The notes: a model not told the origin generated them from the letters alone. A DNA stretch of 64,000 nt from Pseudomonas sp. C1C7 (GCF_013359595.1 NZ_JABFMP010000002.1:234130-298129); one strand, 5' to 3'; counted from the stretch's first letter, positions 44,391 to 53,795 are shown. Translations and numbers: made by a program.

Positions 44391-45334
44391 CCGCCGTGGA
44401 AACCCTTGGCGAGGGTTTGCACCGCCAGCACATTGTCGATCCCGGGCGTGGCTTGTACGTAGGGGATCACGATAAAGCGCTGGTGCCTGATCGCATCCAC
44501 CGATTGCAGCGCTTTGTTGTTGCGCAGGAATTCAATTTTCTGTTCGGCGCTCACTTCACCGTAATCGACGATCACGATCACCTGCGGATTGCGTTCGACC
44601 ACGTTCTCCCAGTTGACCCGGGTCCAGCTCGCCTCGACATCGTCAAGCACGTTGCGTCCGCCAGCGGCATCGATCAGCGCTTGTGGCATGCCCAGGCGAC
44701 CCGAGGTCATGGCGCGGTCTTCGCCGCTGTCGTACAGGAACACCCGTGGCTTGTCGGCGGGCAGGTTTTTGCCAACCACTGCGACTTGCATCTGCATCTG
44801 GCTGATCAGGGCATTGGCGCGATCCTGCACGTCGAAGATTTTCCCGAGGTTGCGCAGGTCGTTGTAAGTGTCCTCCAGCGTGGCTGGTGGGCGCTTCATC
44901 ACGAAGGCGCAGGACTCGGTCAATTCGTAGACGTTGATGCCCAGCGGTTGCAGGGTCTGCGGCGTGAGATCGCCACCCACGCGCATGCCGTAATCCCAGC
45001 CGGCGAAGAAGAAGTCGACGTTGGCATCGAGCAGGGTTTCCACCGACGGGTACTTGGCCGCCAGCTCCGGCAAGCCGTCGAGGATGCTGTGCATTTGCGG
45101 CGTTACAGACTTCCAGCCGGACACGCCGCTGTAGCCGGCCATCTGCGGCTTGAGTCCGAGGGCGAGCATCATCTGGGTCATGTTGATGTCGTGGCTGACC
45201 GCGTGTTTCGGTGCCTGTTGGAAGGTCACTTCGCGGTTGCAGCTCTGGATCGTCAGCGGGTAGTGCGTCGCCTCGGCAAAGGCTTGGGCGCTGCCCAGCA
45301 ACAGGGAAAGGTTGAGCAGGAAACGCAAAATCAT
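44387..45334 (-). CDS. Periplasmic binding protein, FecB/BtuF type
   Basis: This 315-residue protein has a signal peptide ('LLNLSLLLGSAQAFAEA'). It has the class-III binding-protein layout of two lobes joined by a long helix: 'HDINMTQMMLALGLKPQMAG' (about residues 48-67), 'YPSVETLLDANVDFFFAGWD', and the C-terminal lobe 'GMPQALIDAAGGRNVLDDVE'. The ligand is not deducible. It overlaps the ATPase gene before it and the permease gene after it by four bases each. Confidence 0.88.
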   Translation of the reverse strand: MILRFLLNLSLLLGSAQAFAEATHYPLTIQSCNREVTFQQAPKHAVSHDINMTQMMLALGLKPQMAGYSGVSGWKSVTPQMHSILDGLPELAAKYPSVETLLDANVDFFFAGWDYGMRVGGDLTPQTLQPLGINVYELTESCAFVMKRPPATLEDTYNDLRNLGKIFDVQDRANALISQMQMQVAVVGKNLPADKPRVFLYDSGEDRAMTSGRLGMPQALIDAAGGRNVLDDVEASWTRVNWENVVERNPQVIVIVDYGEVSAEQKIEFLRNNKALQSVDAIRHQRFIVIPYVQATPGIDNVLAVQTLAKGFHGG

Positions 45335-46119
45335 GGTTGGGTTATCCAGGTAATTCTTGGGTAGCCGTGCAAGGGGTGCTCATCGATCAGGGCATCGACA
45401 CCGAATACATTGCGCAGCAACGCGGTGGTCAGAACGTCTTTCGGTGAGCCGCTGGCAACGATGCGGCCGTGGTCGATCACATACAGTCGATCACAGAAGG
45501 CGGCGGCTAGATTGAGGTCGTGAATGCTCGCCAGGGTGCCGATCTTCAGGCGTTTGACCAGCTGCAACAGCTCCAGCTGATAACGCGGGTCGAGGTGGTT
45601 GGTCGGTTCGTCGAGGATCAGCAGTTGAGGCTGCTGGGCCAGGGCGCGGGCGAGGATCACGCGCTGTTTCTCGCCGCCGGAGAGGGGGGAGAAAGCGTGG
45701 TCTTCGAAGCCCTTCAGGCCAACGGAATCCAGCGCCTGGGTCACGAGATTTCGGTCTTCGAGGGTGTCGCCGTCAAACAGGCCTTTGTGCGGCGTGCGCC
45801 CCATGGCGACCACCTCTTCTACGGTCAGGCCAAAGGCCTCGGGAAACTCCTGCAATACCACGGCGATCCGTTGCGCGCACCAGCGTGAGGCGTGTTGCCA
45901 GACGTTGTGATGATCAAGCATGACCTTGCCGCTTTCCGGTTTGCTGAAACGCCAGGCGCAACGCAGCAGGCTGGTCTTGCCGCTGCCGTTCGGCCCGATC
46001 AAGCCGACGAATTCACCGGCGGCCACCTGCAGCGAGGCATCACGCAGCTGGAATTGATGATGACAGTGGCCGTGGCCCAAGGGAGACCAAGTGAGGTTTG
46101 TGAGGTTCAGCGAGGTCAT
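45331..46119 (-). CDS. ABC ATPase, FecE/BtuD type
   Basis: This 262-residue ATPase has Walker A 'IGPNGSGKTSLLRCAWRFS' (about residues 40-58), Q-loop 'VVLQEFPEAFGLTVEEVVAM', signature 'LSGGEKQRVILARALAQQPQ' (about 147-166), Walker B 'LLILDEPTNHLDPRYQLELL', and H-loop 'LASIHDLNLAAAFCDRLYVI'. It powers the FecCD-type importer, of which it is the first gene. The 204-bp gap to the PepSY gene upstream has an inverted REP pair. Confidence 0.92.
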   Translation of the reverse strand: MTSLNLTNLTWSPLGHGHCHHQFQLRDASLQVAAGEFVGLIGPNGSGKTSLLRCAWRFSKPESGKVMLDHHNVWQHASRWCAQRIAVVLQEFPEAFGLTVEEVVAMGRTPHKGLFDGDTLEDRNLVTQALDSVGLKGFEDHAFSPLSGGEKQRVILARALAQQPQLLILDEPTNHLDPRYQLELLQLVKRLKIGTLASIHDLNLAAAFCDRLYVIDHGRIVASGSPKDVLTTALLRNVFGVDALIDEHPLHGYPRITWITQP

Positions 46120-46151
46120 GCAGTTGCTCTTGAGGTGCAGATGATGGCCTC

Positions 46152-46242
46152 ATCGCGGGCAAGCCCTGCTCCCACAGGTTTTATGTCAAACACAACAATT
46201 GCGTTCGACACAAACCCTGTGGGAGCAAGGCTTGCCCGCGAT
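46152..46242. repeat. REP pair between PepSY gene and ABC ATPase gene
   Basis: 27-base inverted arms at 46152-46178 and 46216-46242 (core TGTGGGAGCAAGGCTTGCCC) contain an extra base relative to other copies, giving CCTGCTCCC/GGGAGCAAGG. Confidence 0.87.
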
Positions 46243-46323
46243 GGCGGTATTGGCAGCACTAAATTGTCAGGGTGATGCGCGGGGGAGTTTACAGCTCATC
46301 AAGTGCCGCGCATCTCGCCTGTT

Positions 46324-47706
46324 TCATGATGAAGTTGAAGCGCTCTCAGTTTGCCGGGTGAAGCGCGACAGCAGCAGCTTGTCGAGCACCCAGACCACCA
46401 CCAGCGAAGCCCCCACCAGCGGGAAGGCCACTGCCAGGGCGAACATGATCACCATCGCGGTTTTCCATTTCGGCAGGTCATGACGCAGTGGCGGCACGCC
46501 GAACTTGCCTTGCGGGCGACGCTTCCACCAGATCACCACGCCGCTGACGGCGCTGAGCAGAATCATCAGGCAGATCAGCAGCACGATGATCTGATTGACC
46601 ACACCGAACATCTTGCCTTCATGCAGCATCACGCCGATTTCCGTGGCGCGGGCGACGGTGCCGTATTGCTCGAAACGCACATCGGCCAGGACCTTGCCGC
46701 TGTACTGATCGACATGCAGGGTGGCGTCGTTGCGCGGGTCATCGGCGAATACCGCGATGGTGAACACACCGGTGGCGGTGGTCGGCATCGTGATGCTGTA
46801 ACCCGGTTCGACCTTGCTCCGGGTGGCGATGTTCTGCACATCCTGCAGGCGGATGGTCGGCGCCGCGGGACCGGCGTGTGCTCCATCGTGACTCATGTGC
46901 TCGGCATGGTCGCCGGACATCGGCATCGGCGTGTTTTCCATGGCCCAAGGCACGGTCTGGCGGTGGGCTTCGTTGAGGCTGCGCGCTTCGACATCGGACT
47001 TGGGCACGTTGTCCCACATCGCTGCCGGGAAGACGTTCCACACCGCGGCGTATTGCGCACCCCAGAAGCCGGTCCAGGTCATGCCGCTGAGCAGCATCAC
47101 CAGCAGCAGCGAAGCGCCCCAGAAGCCGGTGACGGCATGCAAATCACGCCACAGCACCCGTCCGCGGCTGCTCAGGCGCGGCCACAAAATGCCGGCGGCC
47201 TGACCGCGCGGCCACCACAGGAAGACCCCGGACACCACCAGCACCACACCCCAGCCGGCGGCCATTTCCACCAGGCGGTCGCCGACGGTGCCGATCATCA
47301 ACTCGCCGTGAATCGCCCGGGCGATGGCCTGCAGGTTCTTCTTCGCGTCCTGTTCGCCGAGGATGTCGCCGTGGTAGGGATCAAGAAATACGTTCAGCTC
47401 CTTGCCGCTGTCGAGCACGACGAACTGTGCGCTGCGTTCGGCGTCGACCGGTGGCAGGTACTGTTTGATCGTGCCTTGCGGATAGGCGTCTTTCACGCGC
47501 TTGAGCAAATCATCGGCGGGGATGGTGTGATGGCCGGCCGGTACGTTCAGCAGGCTGCTGTACATCAATGAATCGAGTTGAGGCTTGAACAGGTAAATGG
47601 TGCCGGTCAGGGCCAGCATCACCATGAATGGCGCCACGAACAGGCCGGCATAGAAATGCCAGCGCCAGGCGAGATTGTAGAAATTCACTTTGGGCTGTTT
47701 CATCAC
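46324..47706 (-). CDS. PepSY-associated transmembrane protein (PiuB-like)
   Basis: This 460-residue inner-membrane protein has four or five helices: 'FYAGLFVAPFMVMLALTGTI' (about residues 16-35), one near 145-165 ('AAGWGVVLVVSGVFLWWPRG'), one near 195-215 and two at the C-terminus ('GVVNQIIVLLICLMILLSAV'). Periplasmic PepSY-type segments are included ('DAYPQGTIKQYLPP', 'YSGKVLADVRFEQYG'). His/Met-rich 'DHAEHMSHDGAH' (about 262-273) may bind metal. Members are linked to iron-siderophore reduction or metal uptake. It shares an orientation with the DUF2946-PCu(A)C genes upstream, 45 bp away, suggesting one copper-related operon. Confidence 0.88.
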   Translation of the reverse strand: MMKQPKVNFYNLAWRWHFYAGLFVAPFMVMLALTGTIYLFKPQLDSLMYSSLLNVPAGHHTIPADDLLKRVKDAYPQGTIKQYLPPVDAERSAQFVVLDSGKELNVFLDPYHGDILGEQDAKKNLQAIARAIHGELMIGTVGDRLVEMAAGWGVVLVVSGVFLWWPRGQAAGILWPRLSSRGRVLWRDLHAVTGFWGASLLLVMLLSGMTWTGFWGAQYAAVWNVFPAAMWDNVPKSDVEARSLNEAHRQTVPWAMENTPMPMSGDHAEHMSHDGAHAGPAAPTIRLQDVQNIATRSKVEPGYSITMPTTATGVFTIAVFADDPRNDATLHVDQYSGKVLADVRFEQYGTVARATEIGVMLHEGKMFGVVNQIIVLLICLMILLSAVSGVVIWWKRRPQGKFGVPPLRHDLPKWKTAMVIMFALAVAFPLVGASLVVVWVLDKLLLSRFTRQTESASTSS

Positions 47707-47751
47707 GTGTGCTCCGCGAAAGCTTGGATCTTTTAGTTATGGGGCGCGGGA

Positions 47752-48189
47752 TTACGTGTTGATCGGCGGGGCGCGGGTGCGGGCGCCGGGAAAGAAGGCT
47801 GTCCGGGCATGGCCCAGGCGGGGGGAGGGTGTTGTGTAGGTGCTTGCCGGTGGCGTGTCGAATGCCGTGAAGGACGCGCCGCCGGTCAGGGCCGGGCAGT
47901 TGAACAACAGGCTGCAATAACCGCATTTTTCCCACAGGGCATGATGGCCGGCGTGGGGCGGGCAGTGTTCGGCATCGGGTTGCGCGTCGTGCTCGGCGTG
48001 ATCCATCGCCGGCATGTCCATCGACATGCTCATGGCCATGGTCGTGGCGTGCGAGTCCATCGGCATCGACTGGGAAACCAGCGGGCCGATGAAGATCATC
48101 AACATGGCGAACAGGCTGATCCAGCTGCCGCGTGTCAGGCTCGATGACTGACGACGGGGGCTGCATGACCTGGCGCTAAGCGGGCGCAT
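47752..48189 (-). CDS. DUF2946 protein, His/Met-rich (copper-associated)
   Basis: This 145-residue protein has an N-terminal hydrophobic helix ('ISLFAMLMIFIGPLVSQSMP', about residues 25-44), then a Met/His/Asp-rich stretch 'MAMSMSMDMPAMDHAEHDAQ', and a Cys motif 'CGYCSLLFNCP' (about 89-99) that marks DUF2946. The Met/His clusters look like a copper-binding segment exposed to the periplasm. Position between the PepSY gene and the PCu(A)C chaperone gene supports a role in copper acquisition or handling. The biochemical role is not known. Confidence 0.83.
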   Translation of the reverse strand: MRPLSARSCSPRRQSSSLTRGSWISLFAMLMIFIGPLVSQSMPMDSHATTMAMSMSMDMPAMDHAEHDAQPDAEHCPPHAGHHALWEKCGYCSLLFNCPALTGGASFTAFDTPPASTYTTPSPRLGHARTAFFPGARTRAPPINT

Positions 48190-48210
48190 GAGCGTTGTCT
48201 GCTCTGTCGG

Positions 48211-48690
48211 TTACTGGGCGTGGGCGTGTTTTTCGCCGTCTTGTGGCGCCTGCTTCTGCACCACCACCTCAACCTTCACGTCGCCGGCTTTCTCGAAGTG
48301 CAGGGTCATCGGGAAGCGTTTACCGTCGGTCAGCAGGCTGCGGTCTTTCAGGTTCAGCAGCATCACGTGATAGGCCATGGGGGCAAAGGTCACCTCGCCG
48401 CCAGCGGGGATATCCACGGCTGGAACGTGCTGCATCTTCATCACGTCGTTCTGCATCACGTGCTCATGCAATTGCGCGTCGCCGGAAATCGGCGAGTCGA
48501 CGCTGAGCAGGCGGTCGGCTGTCTTGCCTTCGTTGTGGATCACGAAATAAGCCGCGACGTTCGGCGCGTTGGGCGGCAGTTCCTGGGACCACGGATGCGC
48601 GATCTCCAGTTCCCCGGCCTTGTATTCGTGGGCATTGGCAAAGCAGGCAGGCAGCAACAGGGCGGCCATAACGATGAGTTTGTTCAGCAT
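48211..48690 (-). CDS. Periplasmic copper chaperone PCu(A)C
   Basis: This 159-residue protein has a signal peptide ending 'ACFANA' and the PCu(A)C cupredoxin-like fold: 'ELEIAHPWSQELPPNAPNVA', 'AAYFVIHNEGKTADRLLSV', and the Cu(I) site H-x10-M-x21-H-x-M type ('LHEHVMQNDVMKMQHV', then 'FAPMAYHVMLLNL'). PCu(A)C proteins bring Cu(I) to cytochrome oxidase CuA or to other periplasmic copper users. A C-terminal 'EKHAHAQ' adds His. It is flanked on both sides by DUF2946 genes. Confidence 0.93.
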   Translation of the reverse strand: MLNKLIVMAALLLPACFANAHEYKAGELEIAHPWSQELPPNAPNVAAYFVIHNEGKTADRLLSVDSPISGDAQLHEHVMQNDVMKMQHVPAVDIPAGGEVTFAPMAYHVMLLNLKDRSLLTDGKRFPMTLHFEKAGDVKVEVVVQKQAPQDGEKHAHAQ

Positions 48691-48738
48691 GATGGTTCTC
48701 CAGAGTGATTCGAGACGCAGATCAATTGCGGGTAGGAA

Positions 48739-49137
48739 TCACACCAGAGGGGAGGCGCGGGGGTTCAGGCTGGGCCATTGCTGGCGGGGTGTCGGTGTAT
48801 CGAGTGAGGCGGGAGGCAGGCTTCGATTGGACTCGAACTGCGCGAAATACAGCTGCGGTACATGCCCGGGCAGCGCCACCACTGGCGCCGAGCCGGAACA
48901 GCACCAACAATGCTGCATGTTGGAATGATCGTCGCCTTGCGGCGCCTTCTGCTCGATATCCCCCAGGGATATCGCCACCATCTTGCTGCCGCCGGACGTA
49001 CAGAAACTGCCCCACAACAACTGCTCGACCGGAGATTTCGTCGACTGCGACATCGCACCACTCATCGGCATGGCGAGCAAATTGAACAGCACTGCGAAGC
49101 AGGCTATCCAGGCAATTGCAAGCCGTTGACGGGACAT
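48739..49137 (-). CDS. DUF2946 protein, second copy
   Basis: This 132-residue protein has an N-terminal membrane helix ('IAWIACFAVLFNLLAMPMSG', about residues 8-27) and the DUF2946 cysteine motif 'MQHCWCCSGSAP' (about 74-85). It is probably exported or anchored with the Cys cluster in the periplasm. It is the first gene of the DUF2946-PCu(A)C-DUF2946-PepSY run. In related pseudomonads such runs accompany a TonB-dependent copper receptor (OprC-like), which is not present in this window. Confidence 0.8.
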   Translation of the reverse strand: MSRQRLAIAWIACFAVLFNLLAMPMSGAMSQSTKSPVEQLLWGSFCTSGGSKMVAISLGDIEQKAPQGDDHSNMQHCWCCSGSAPVVALPGHVPQLYFAQFESNRSLPPASLDTPTPRQQWPSLNPRASPLV

Positions 49138-49497
49138 GGGGCAGTTCCGGTTCAGTGGGTGGTCAAGCGCGGCAATTTAGCCTGACCATGCCGATAAGTA
49201 AAAAAACGCCGTGCGGTATGGTGTCGCAGAACGTTTCCATAGCTTAGATGATAGCGGTGAATTGCAGATTGCCAGTATTGGTTGAGCTTTGTTCAGAATT
49301 GCCTGCACCGATTCCAGACTCAACCGCAGAACCCTGTGGGAGCGTGTTGTACGCCGCCCCTTTGTAGCAGCTGCCGAAGGCTGCGTCCGACTGCGCAGCA
49401 GTCGTGAAGTCAGGCGCCCGGATCTGTCTGGCTCACCGCGTGTGCAGGGCTGGTGACTGCTGCGCAGTCGGGCGCAGGCTTCGCCAGCGGCTACAGG
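49138..49497. other. Intergenic region between copper cluster and cobK
   Basis: This 360-bp gap lies between two minus-strand genes. The half next to the DUF2946 gene (about 49190-49320) is AT-richer and probably holds its promoter; no Fur- or CueR-like palindrome or B12 riboswitch was recognised. The other half is occupied by repeat 49364-49494 and a partial REP at about 49334. Confidence 0.6.
49364..49494. repeat. Long inverted repeat downstream of cobK
   Basis: 40-base arms at 49364-49403 and 49455-49494 (cores GGCTGCGTCCGACTGCGCAG and GGGCGCAGGCTTCGCCAG) pair with a few mismatches. It belongs to the same family as 36095-36223. Confidence 0.83.
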
Positions 49498-50226
49498 TTA
49501 TGTGGTGGTTTGTGCTGCGAGTGCGGCCAACAGGTCATGTACCGATCCGAACTCCCGCTCAACCACCGGCAAAACCGGCCGCTTCAACACCAACACTGGC
49601 ACCCCACGCTCGCGTGCCACTTCCAGCTTCGGCTCCGTCGCGGCGCTGCCGCTGTTTTTGCTGATCAACACGTCGATCTGGCGCCGCTGGAACAGGGCGC
49701 GTTCGTCGTCGATCAGGAAAGGGCCGCGGGCGCCGATGACTTCGCAGCGCTCGTTGCCGGGGTATACGTCCAGGGCGCGCAGGGTCCAGAACTGGTTCGC
49801 GGGGATTTCGTCGAGATGCTGCAGGGGCTCGCGGCCGAGGGTGAACAGCGGGCGGTGGAAGGGTTTGAGGGCTTCGATCAGTTCGGGCCAGTCGCTGACT
49901 TCGCGCCAGTCGTCTCCGGCCTGTGGCTGCCACGCCGGGCGGCGCAGGGCCCAGCAGGGGATGCCGCTCAGGTGTGCGGCCTGTGCGGCGTTGTGGCTGA
50001 TTTTCGCAGCGTAGGGGTGGGTGGCGTCGAGCAGCAGTTCGATACGCTCGTCGCGAATGAACTGCGCCAGGCCTTCGGCACCGCCGTAACCGCCGACACG
50101 TACCTGACAGCTCAGATCCGTCGGCACCCGACCGATACCGGCCAGGCTGTAGATGTGTTCAGGGCCGAGGGTTCGGGCGATGGCCAGTGCCTCGGTCACA
50201 CCGCCCAGCAACAGAATGCGCTTCAT
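49498..50226 (-). CDS. cobK: Precorrin-6A reductase CobK
   Basis: This 242-residue NADPH-dependent reductase converts precorrin-6A to precorrin-6B. The dinucleotide-binding start is 'RILLLGGVTEALAIARTL', followed by 'SLAGIGRVPTDLSCQVRVGG' and 'ELLLDATHPYAAKISHNAAQ' (about residues 63-82), the most conserved CobK/CbiJ motif. 'ISKNSGSAATEPKLEVARER' near 187-206 is also diagnostic. It lies 40 bp after cobL in the same orientation, so the two are probably cotranscribed. Confidence 0.95.
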   Translation of the reverse strand: MKRILLLGGVTEALAIARTLGPEHIYSLAGIGRVPTDLSCQVRVGGYGGAEGLAQFIRDERIELLLDATHPYAAKISHNAAQAAHLSGIPCWALRRPAWQPQAGDDWREVSDWPELIEALKPFHRPLFTLGREPLQHLDEIPANQFWTLRALDVYPGNERCEVIGARGPFLIDDERALFQRRQIDVLISKNSGSAATEPKLEVARERGVPVLVLKRPVLPVVEREFGSVHDLLAALAAQTTT

Positions 50227-50266
50227 TGAAAATCTCCGACGGGGGGCATGCCGTCTGTAGGACGGG

Positions 50267-51478
50267 TCAGGGCGCGAGCGGTTTGGTCAGGTCCAGAACG
50301 GTGATCGGCAATGCCTGGCGCCAGGTGTCGAAGTCGCCCAACGGTTGCGCCTGGGCGATATGGATACGCGTCAGCTCGCCACCGTGTTTTTCGCGCCAGG
50401 CCATCAGGGTCATTTCGCTTTGCAGCGTGACTGCGTTGGCGATCAGTCGGCCGCCGGGTTTCAGGGCGCTCCAGCAGCTGTCCAGTACACCTTCGCGGGT
50501 GACGCCGCCGCCAATGAAGATGGCGTCCGGGCGCTCCAGGTCCTCAAGGGCTTGCGGGGCGCGGCCGCGGATCAATTGCAGGCCGGGCACACCGAGGGCT
50601 TCGCGGTTGTGTTCGATCAATTGCTGGCGCCCGTCGTCGGACTCGATAGCCAGGGCCCGGCAGCTCGGGTGGGCGCGCATCCATTCGATGCCGATCGAGC
50701 CGCTGCCGGCGCCGACGTCCCACAACAGTTCTCCGGGCGTCGGTGCGAGGCGGGCGAGGGTGATTGCCCGCACATCGCGTTTGGTCAGTTGGCCATCGTG
50801 CTTGAACGCGCTGTCCGGCAACCCGGCCAGGCGCGACAGGCGTGGTGCTCCGGGGTCGGCAATGCAGTCGATGGCGATCAGGTTCAAATCGGCAACGGCG
50901 CCGTCACTCCAGTCGCTGGCGGTGCCGTCGATCCGCCGTTCGGCTTCACCGCCCAGGTGTTCGAGCACGGACAGGCGGCTCGGGCCGAAACCGCGCTCGC
51001 GCAGCAGTGCGGCAACGGCGGCGGGGCTGCTGCCGTCATTGCTCAGCACCAGCAGACGCTGGCCGCTTGCCAACTGGGCATTGAGCGCGGCGACAGGACG
51101 GGCCACCACCGACAGGGTGACCACGTCTTGCAGCGGCCAACCCATGCGGGCGGCGGCCAGCGAGCAGGAAGAAGGCGCAGGCAGGATCAGCATTTCGTCG
51201 CTGGCGACTTGTCGCGCAAGGCTGGCGCCGACGCCGAAGAACATCGGATCGCCACTGGCCAAAACACAGACCGATTCGCCACGACGGGCCAGCACCGGCT
51301 CAAGAGAAAAGGGACTGGGCCACAATTGCCGCTCGCCACGGAGGCAGACCGGCAACAGATCCAGCTGCCGCTGCGCGCCAACGATCCGCGACGCCTTGAG
51401 CAGAGCGTGCCGCGCATTTTTGCCGAGCCCCTTGAAGCCGTCTTCGCCAATGCCTATCACTGTCAGCCAGGGGGTCAT
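50267..51478 (-). CDS. cobL: Precorrin-6B C5,15-methyltransferase (decarboxylating) CobL
   Basis: This 403-residue two-domain enzyme has an N-terminal CbiE-type tetrapyrrole methylase ('[20 protein letters not shown]' start; '[20 protein letters not shown]', about residues 72-91) and a C-terminal CbiT-type methylase with SAM loop '[20 protein letters not shown]' (about 255-274). It methylates C5 and C15 and decarboxylates the C12 acetate. Both domains appear intact. cobK is directly downstream. Confidence 0.96.
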   Translation of the reverse strand: MTPWLTVIGIGEDGFKGLGKNARHALLKASRIVGAQRQLDLLPVCLRGERQLWPSPFSLEPVLARRGESVCVLASGDPMFFGVGASLARQVASDEMLILPAPSSCSLAAARMGWPLQDVVTLSVVARPVAALNAQLASGQRLLVLSNDGSSPAAVAALLRERGFGPSRLSVLEHLGGEAERRIDGTASDWSDGAVADLNLIAIDCIADPGAPRLSRLAGLPDSAFKHDGQLTKRDVRAITLARLAPTPGELLWDVGAGSGSIGIEWMRAHPSCRALAIESDDGRQQLIEHNREALGVPGLQLIRGRAPQALEDLERPDAIFIGGGVTREGVLDSCWSALKPGGRLIANAVTLQSEMTLMAWREKHGGELTRIHIAQAQPLGDFDTWRQALPITVLDLTKPLAP

Positions 51479-51625
51479 GCTGTTCCTCTTTTCTGTATCG
51501 AAGCCAAGTCATCGCCGCGCTGGCGGCCGCGCATCATAGCGTGGAGGGAAAGGCATCCGCCGAAATTGTAGTGGGCCCAGACTCGGATGGCTTGGGGTAT
51601 CCCCTCGCCACAGGTATGTGGTCGG

Positions 51626-52267
51626 CTATCTGCGCAGGTCGAACCGCTTCATCACAAGCTCACGACACTTTTTTTCAAGCAGCGTCCTGTTTGTTTCAAG
51701 AACACGCTTGTCCAACTTGAGAAAAGCCCGGCTCTGAATGATCTTCGCCTCCTGCTTCTCCAGACTCAAGAACAGAAAACTGCTCTTCCTCGTGTCCGCC
51801 ACCAATTCAAGATTGAACACCGCTATCTCCAGAAAACCCTTCGCGTCATATCGCGCTGGAATCACCTGAAAACGTTCGCCCATCAAACTTTCCTCATCCA
51901 GCGAGCTCAGCGCCGGTTTGTCGGGCTTCAGCGCGTCGAGGGTGTCGATCATCGCGTTGCCCTGGCGGTTGTCCTGCATGCCGTGGGCGCTCTTGACCAG
52001 ATACTCCGCCACGCTGCTAGACACGTCGTAACGGGTGCGAGTGTGAATGGCATCCTGAAACACCGACCAGCCCAAAAAATTCAGGGCCGAGACGTATTCG
52101 TTCAGCCACGCCGCCGAGTCGGCAAACCGGCTGCTGACCATGTCCGCCGAGCGGGTGGCGATCTGCGTGCAGTGACTGAGGTCGAGATAATCCTGCGGTG
52201 AAAGTTCGTCGATACAGGAAACCAGATTGTGCCCGGTCAAAATTCCATTTGAATGCTTGCTGTCCAT
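51626..52267 (-). CDS. Uncharacterised protein, family member C
   Basis: This 213-residue protein is counted from the ATG at 52267, which has CGGAG eight bases upstream; an upstream in-frame ATG at 52345 would add 26 Cys-containing residues without a ribosome site. There is no signal peptide. Shared family features are 'WLNEYVSALNFLGWSVFQ' (about residues 54-71), a helix, 'MIDTLDALKPDKPALSSL', beta strands 'LEIAVFNLEL' and 'SSFLFLSLEKQEAKIIQSRA', and a C-terminal 'LEKKCRELVMKRFDLRR'. This end resembles 'EVLVKRFARRK' of the protein at 57002-57817. It sits between cobL and cobG, an unusual position that separates the divergent cob operons. Function is unknown. Confidence 0.75.
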   Translation of the reverse strand: MDSKHSNGILTGHNLVSCIDELSPQDYLDLSHCTQIATRSADMVSSRFADSAAWLNEYVSALNFLGWSVFQDAIHTRTRYDVSSSVAEYLVKSAHGMQDNRQGNAMIDTLDALKPDKPALSSLDEESLMGERFQVIPARYDAKGFLEIAVFNLELVADTRKSSFLFLSLEKQEAKIIQSRAFLKLDKRVLETNRTLLEKKCRELVMKRFDLRR

Positions 52268-52472
52268 GAGTTGCTCCGAGATATATGAAGTGAAGTCTTG
52301 CCGGCAAAAAGTACAGGCTGATTCACCGGCTTCAAACGAGAGCAATTTGGCGAATTGATTCGGGCTGTCAGTGATTGTTGCAGCGCACTATTCGTCGCCA
52401 AGTGCCGCGGGCTTTTCATCCCGGCGGACAAAGCAGGCATAATGCTGCCCTTCATTTCGTACCGGTCATCCT

Positions 52473-53795
52473 GTGAGCGCTCCTCAGACATCCAACCCTT
52501 TGCGTCCTACGGCCTGTCCCGGGTTGTTGCGTATCGTCCGGGCACTGGATGGGGGTATCTGCCGGGTCAAACTCACCGGTGGCGCGATCAGTGCGCGGCA
52601 GGCCGTCGTGGTGGCCGATGCTGCCGAGCGCCATGCCGGTGGTGTGATCGAGGCGACCAACCGCGCCAATCTGCAGATTCGCGGGATCGGCAGCGAACAG
52701 AGCGCCCTGATCGACAGCCTGCTCGCCGCCGATCTGGGGCCGCGCAACGCCGCCAGTGATGACGTGCGCAACCTGATGCTCAGCCCCGCCGCCGGCATCG
52801 ATCGCCAGCGGCTGATCGACACCCGGCCGCTGGCCGGGCAGATTCTCGCCACGCTGCAAGGCGACGAACGCTTTCACGACCTCAGCGCCAAGTTTGCCGT
52901 GCAACTCGATGGCGGCGAGGCCCTGGCCATGCTCGAACATCCCCATGACCTGTGGCTCTCGACCTTTGCACGAGAGGGCGAGTTGCGCCTGGCATTCGGC
53001 CTGGCCGGCTGCCCGACAGAGGCGCCCGCAGGTTCCGTCGCGCTCGAAGACGGTCATGCCCTGGTGGTCGCGGTGCTTGAGTTGTTCCTGGAACTCGCGC
53101 GTCCCGAGCAAACGCGGATGCGTCATTTGCTGGCCGAGCAAACCCTCGAAAATCTGCGGGTGCGATTGTCCGAGCGCGTGTCCATTCAGGCTGTGACGGA
53201 TTGGCGGCGCATTGCTGACCCCGGCGTTCTGCACATCGGCGCTCATTCCCAGTCTGAGACCGGCCTCGCCTATGTGGGCGCGGTGCCGCCTTTGGGACGC
53301 CTCGACCCCGCAACACTGCGCGGTGCGGCACAACTGGCCGAAACCTTCGGCGACGGCACCCTGCGACTTACCCCCTGGCAAAGCCTGCTGCTGCCCAACA
53401 TCCCCGAAGAGCACTGCGTGCAGGTCATCCAGCGCCTGGAACAACTGGGCCTGCTGTGCCACGCCGACCAGGCGCTGACACGGATGATCGCTTGCACCGG
53501 CTCCAACGGCTGCGGCAAAAGCTCGGCCGAGACCAAAGGCGACGCCTTGCAACTGGCCGCACTGCTGCACCGCCACGGCCTGGCACTGAGCGTGCACCTG
53601 AGCGGCTGCCCGCGTTCCTGCGCCGCCGCGCACACCGCGCCGGCCACGCTGCTGGCCGTCGCGCCCGGCCACTACGATCTATATTTTCGCGACGCAGCGC
53701 AGGCCGGCTTCGGCACGCTGCACGCACGCAACCTTACTATTGAAGCGGTCGCGGCCCTGCTCGACGCCCGCTCACGGAGCCCCTTCGATGCTTGA
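52473..53795 (+). CDS. cobG: Precorrin-3B synthase CobG
   Basis: This 440-residue oxygen-dependent monooxygenase makes precorrin-3B from precorrin-3A and is a mark of the aerobic B12 route. It has the nitrite/sulfite-reductase-like architecture in two halves. The Fe-S cluster Cys are in 'IACTGSNGCGKSSAETKGDA' (about residues 343-362) and 'SVHLSGCPRSCAAAHTAPAT' (about 373-392). The start codon is GTG; the product begins 'SAPQTSNPLRPTACPGLLRI'. It overlaps cobH by eight bases. Confidence 0.93.
   Translation: MSAPQTSNPLRPTACPGLLRIVRALDGGICRVKLTGGAISARQAVVVADAAERHAGGVIEATNRANLQIRGIGSEQSALIDSLLAADLGPRNAASDDVRNLMLSPAAGIDRQRLIDTRPLAGQILATLQGDERFHDLSAKFAVQLDGGEALAMLEHPHDLWLSTFAREGELRLAFGLAGCPTEAPAGSVALEDGHALVVAVLELFLELARPEQTRMRHLLAEQTLENLRVRLSERVSIQAVTDWRRIADPGVLHIGAHSQSETGLAYVGAVPPLGRLDPATLRGAAQLAETFGDGTLRLTPWQSLLLPNIPEEHCVQVIQRLEQLGLLCHADQALTRMIACTGSNGCGKSSAETKGDALQLAALLHRHGLALSVHLSGCPRSCAAAHTAPATLLAVAPGHYDLYFRDAAQAGFGTLHARNLTIEAVAALLDARSRSPFDA

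Noticed and set aside
52268..52472. Possible cobalamin riboswitch upstream of cobG, also looked for at 46120-46323 and 49138-49497
   Set aside because: No B12-box (GCCACTG-like) or multi-stem core was recognised in any of these leaders.
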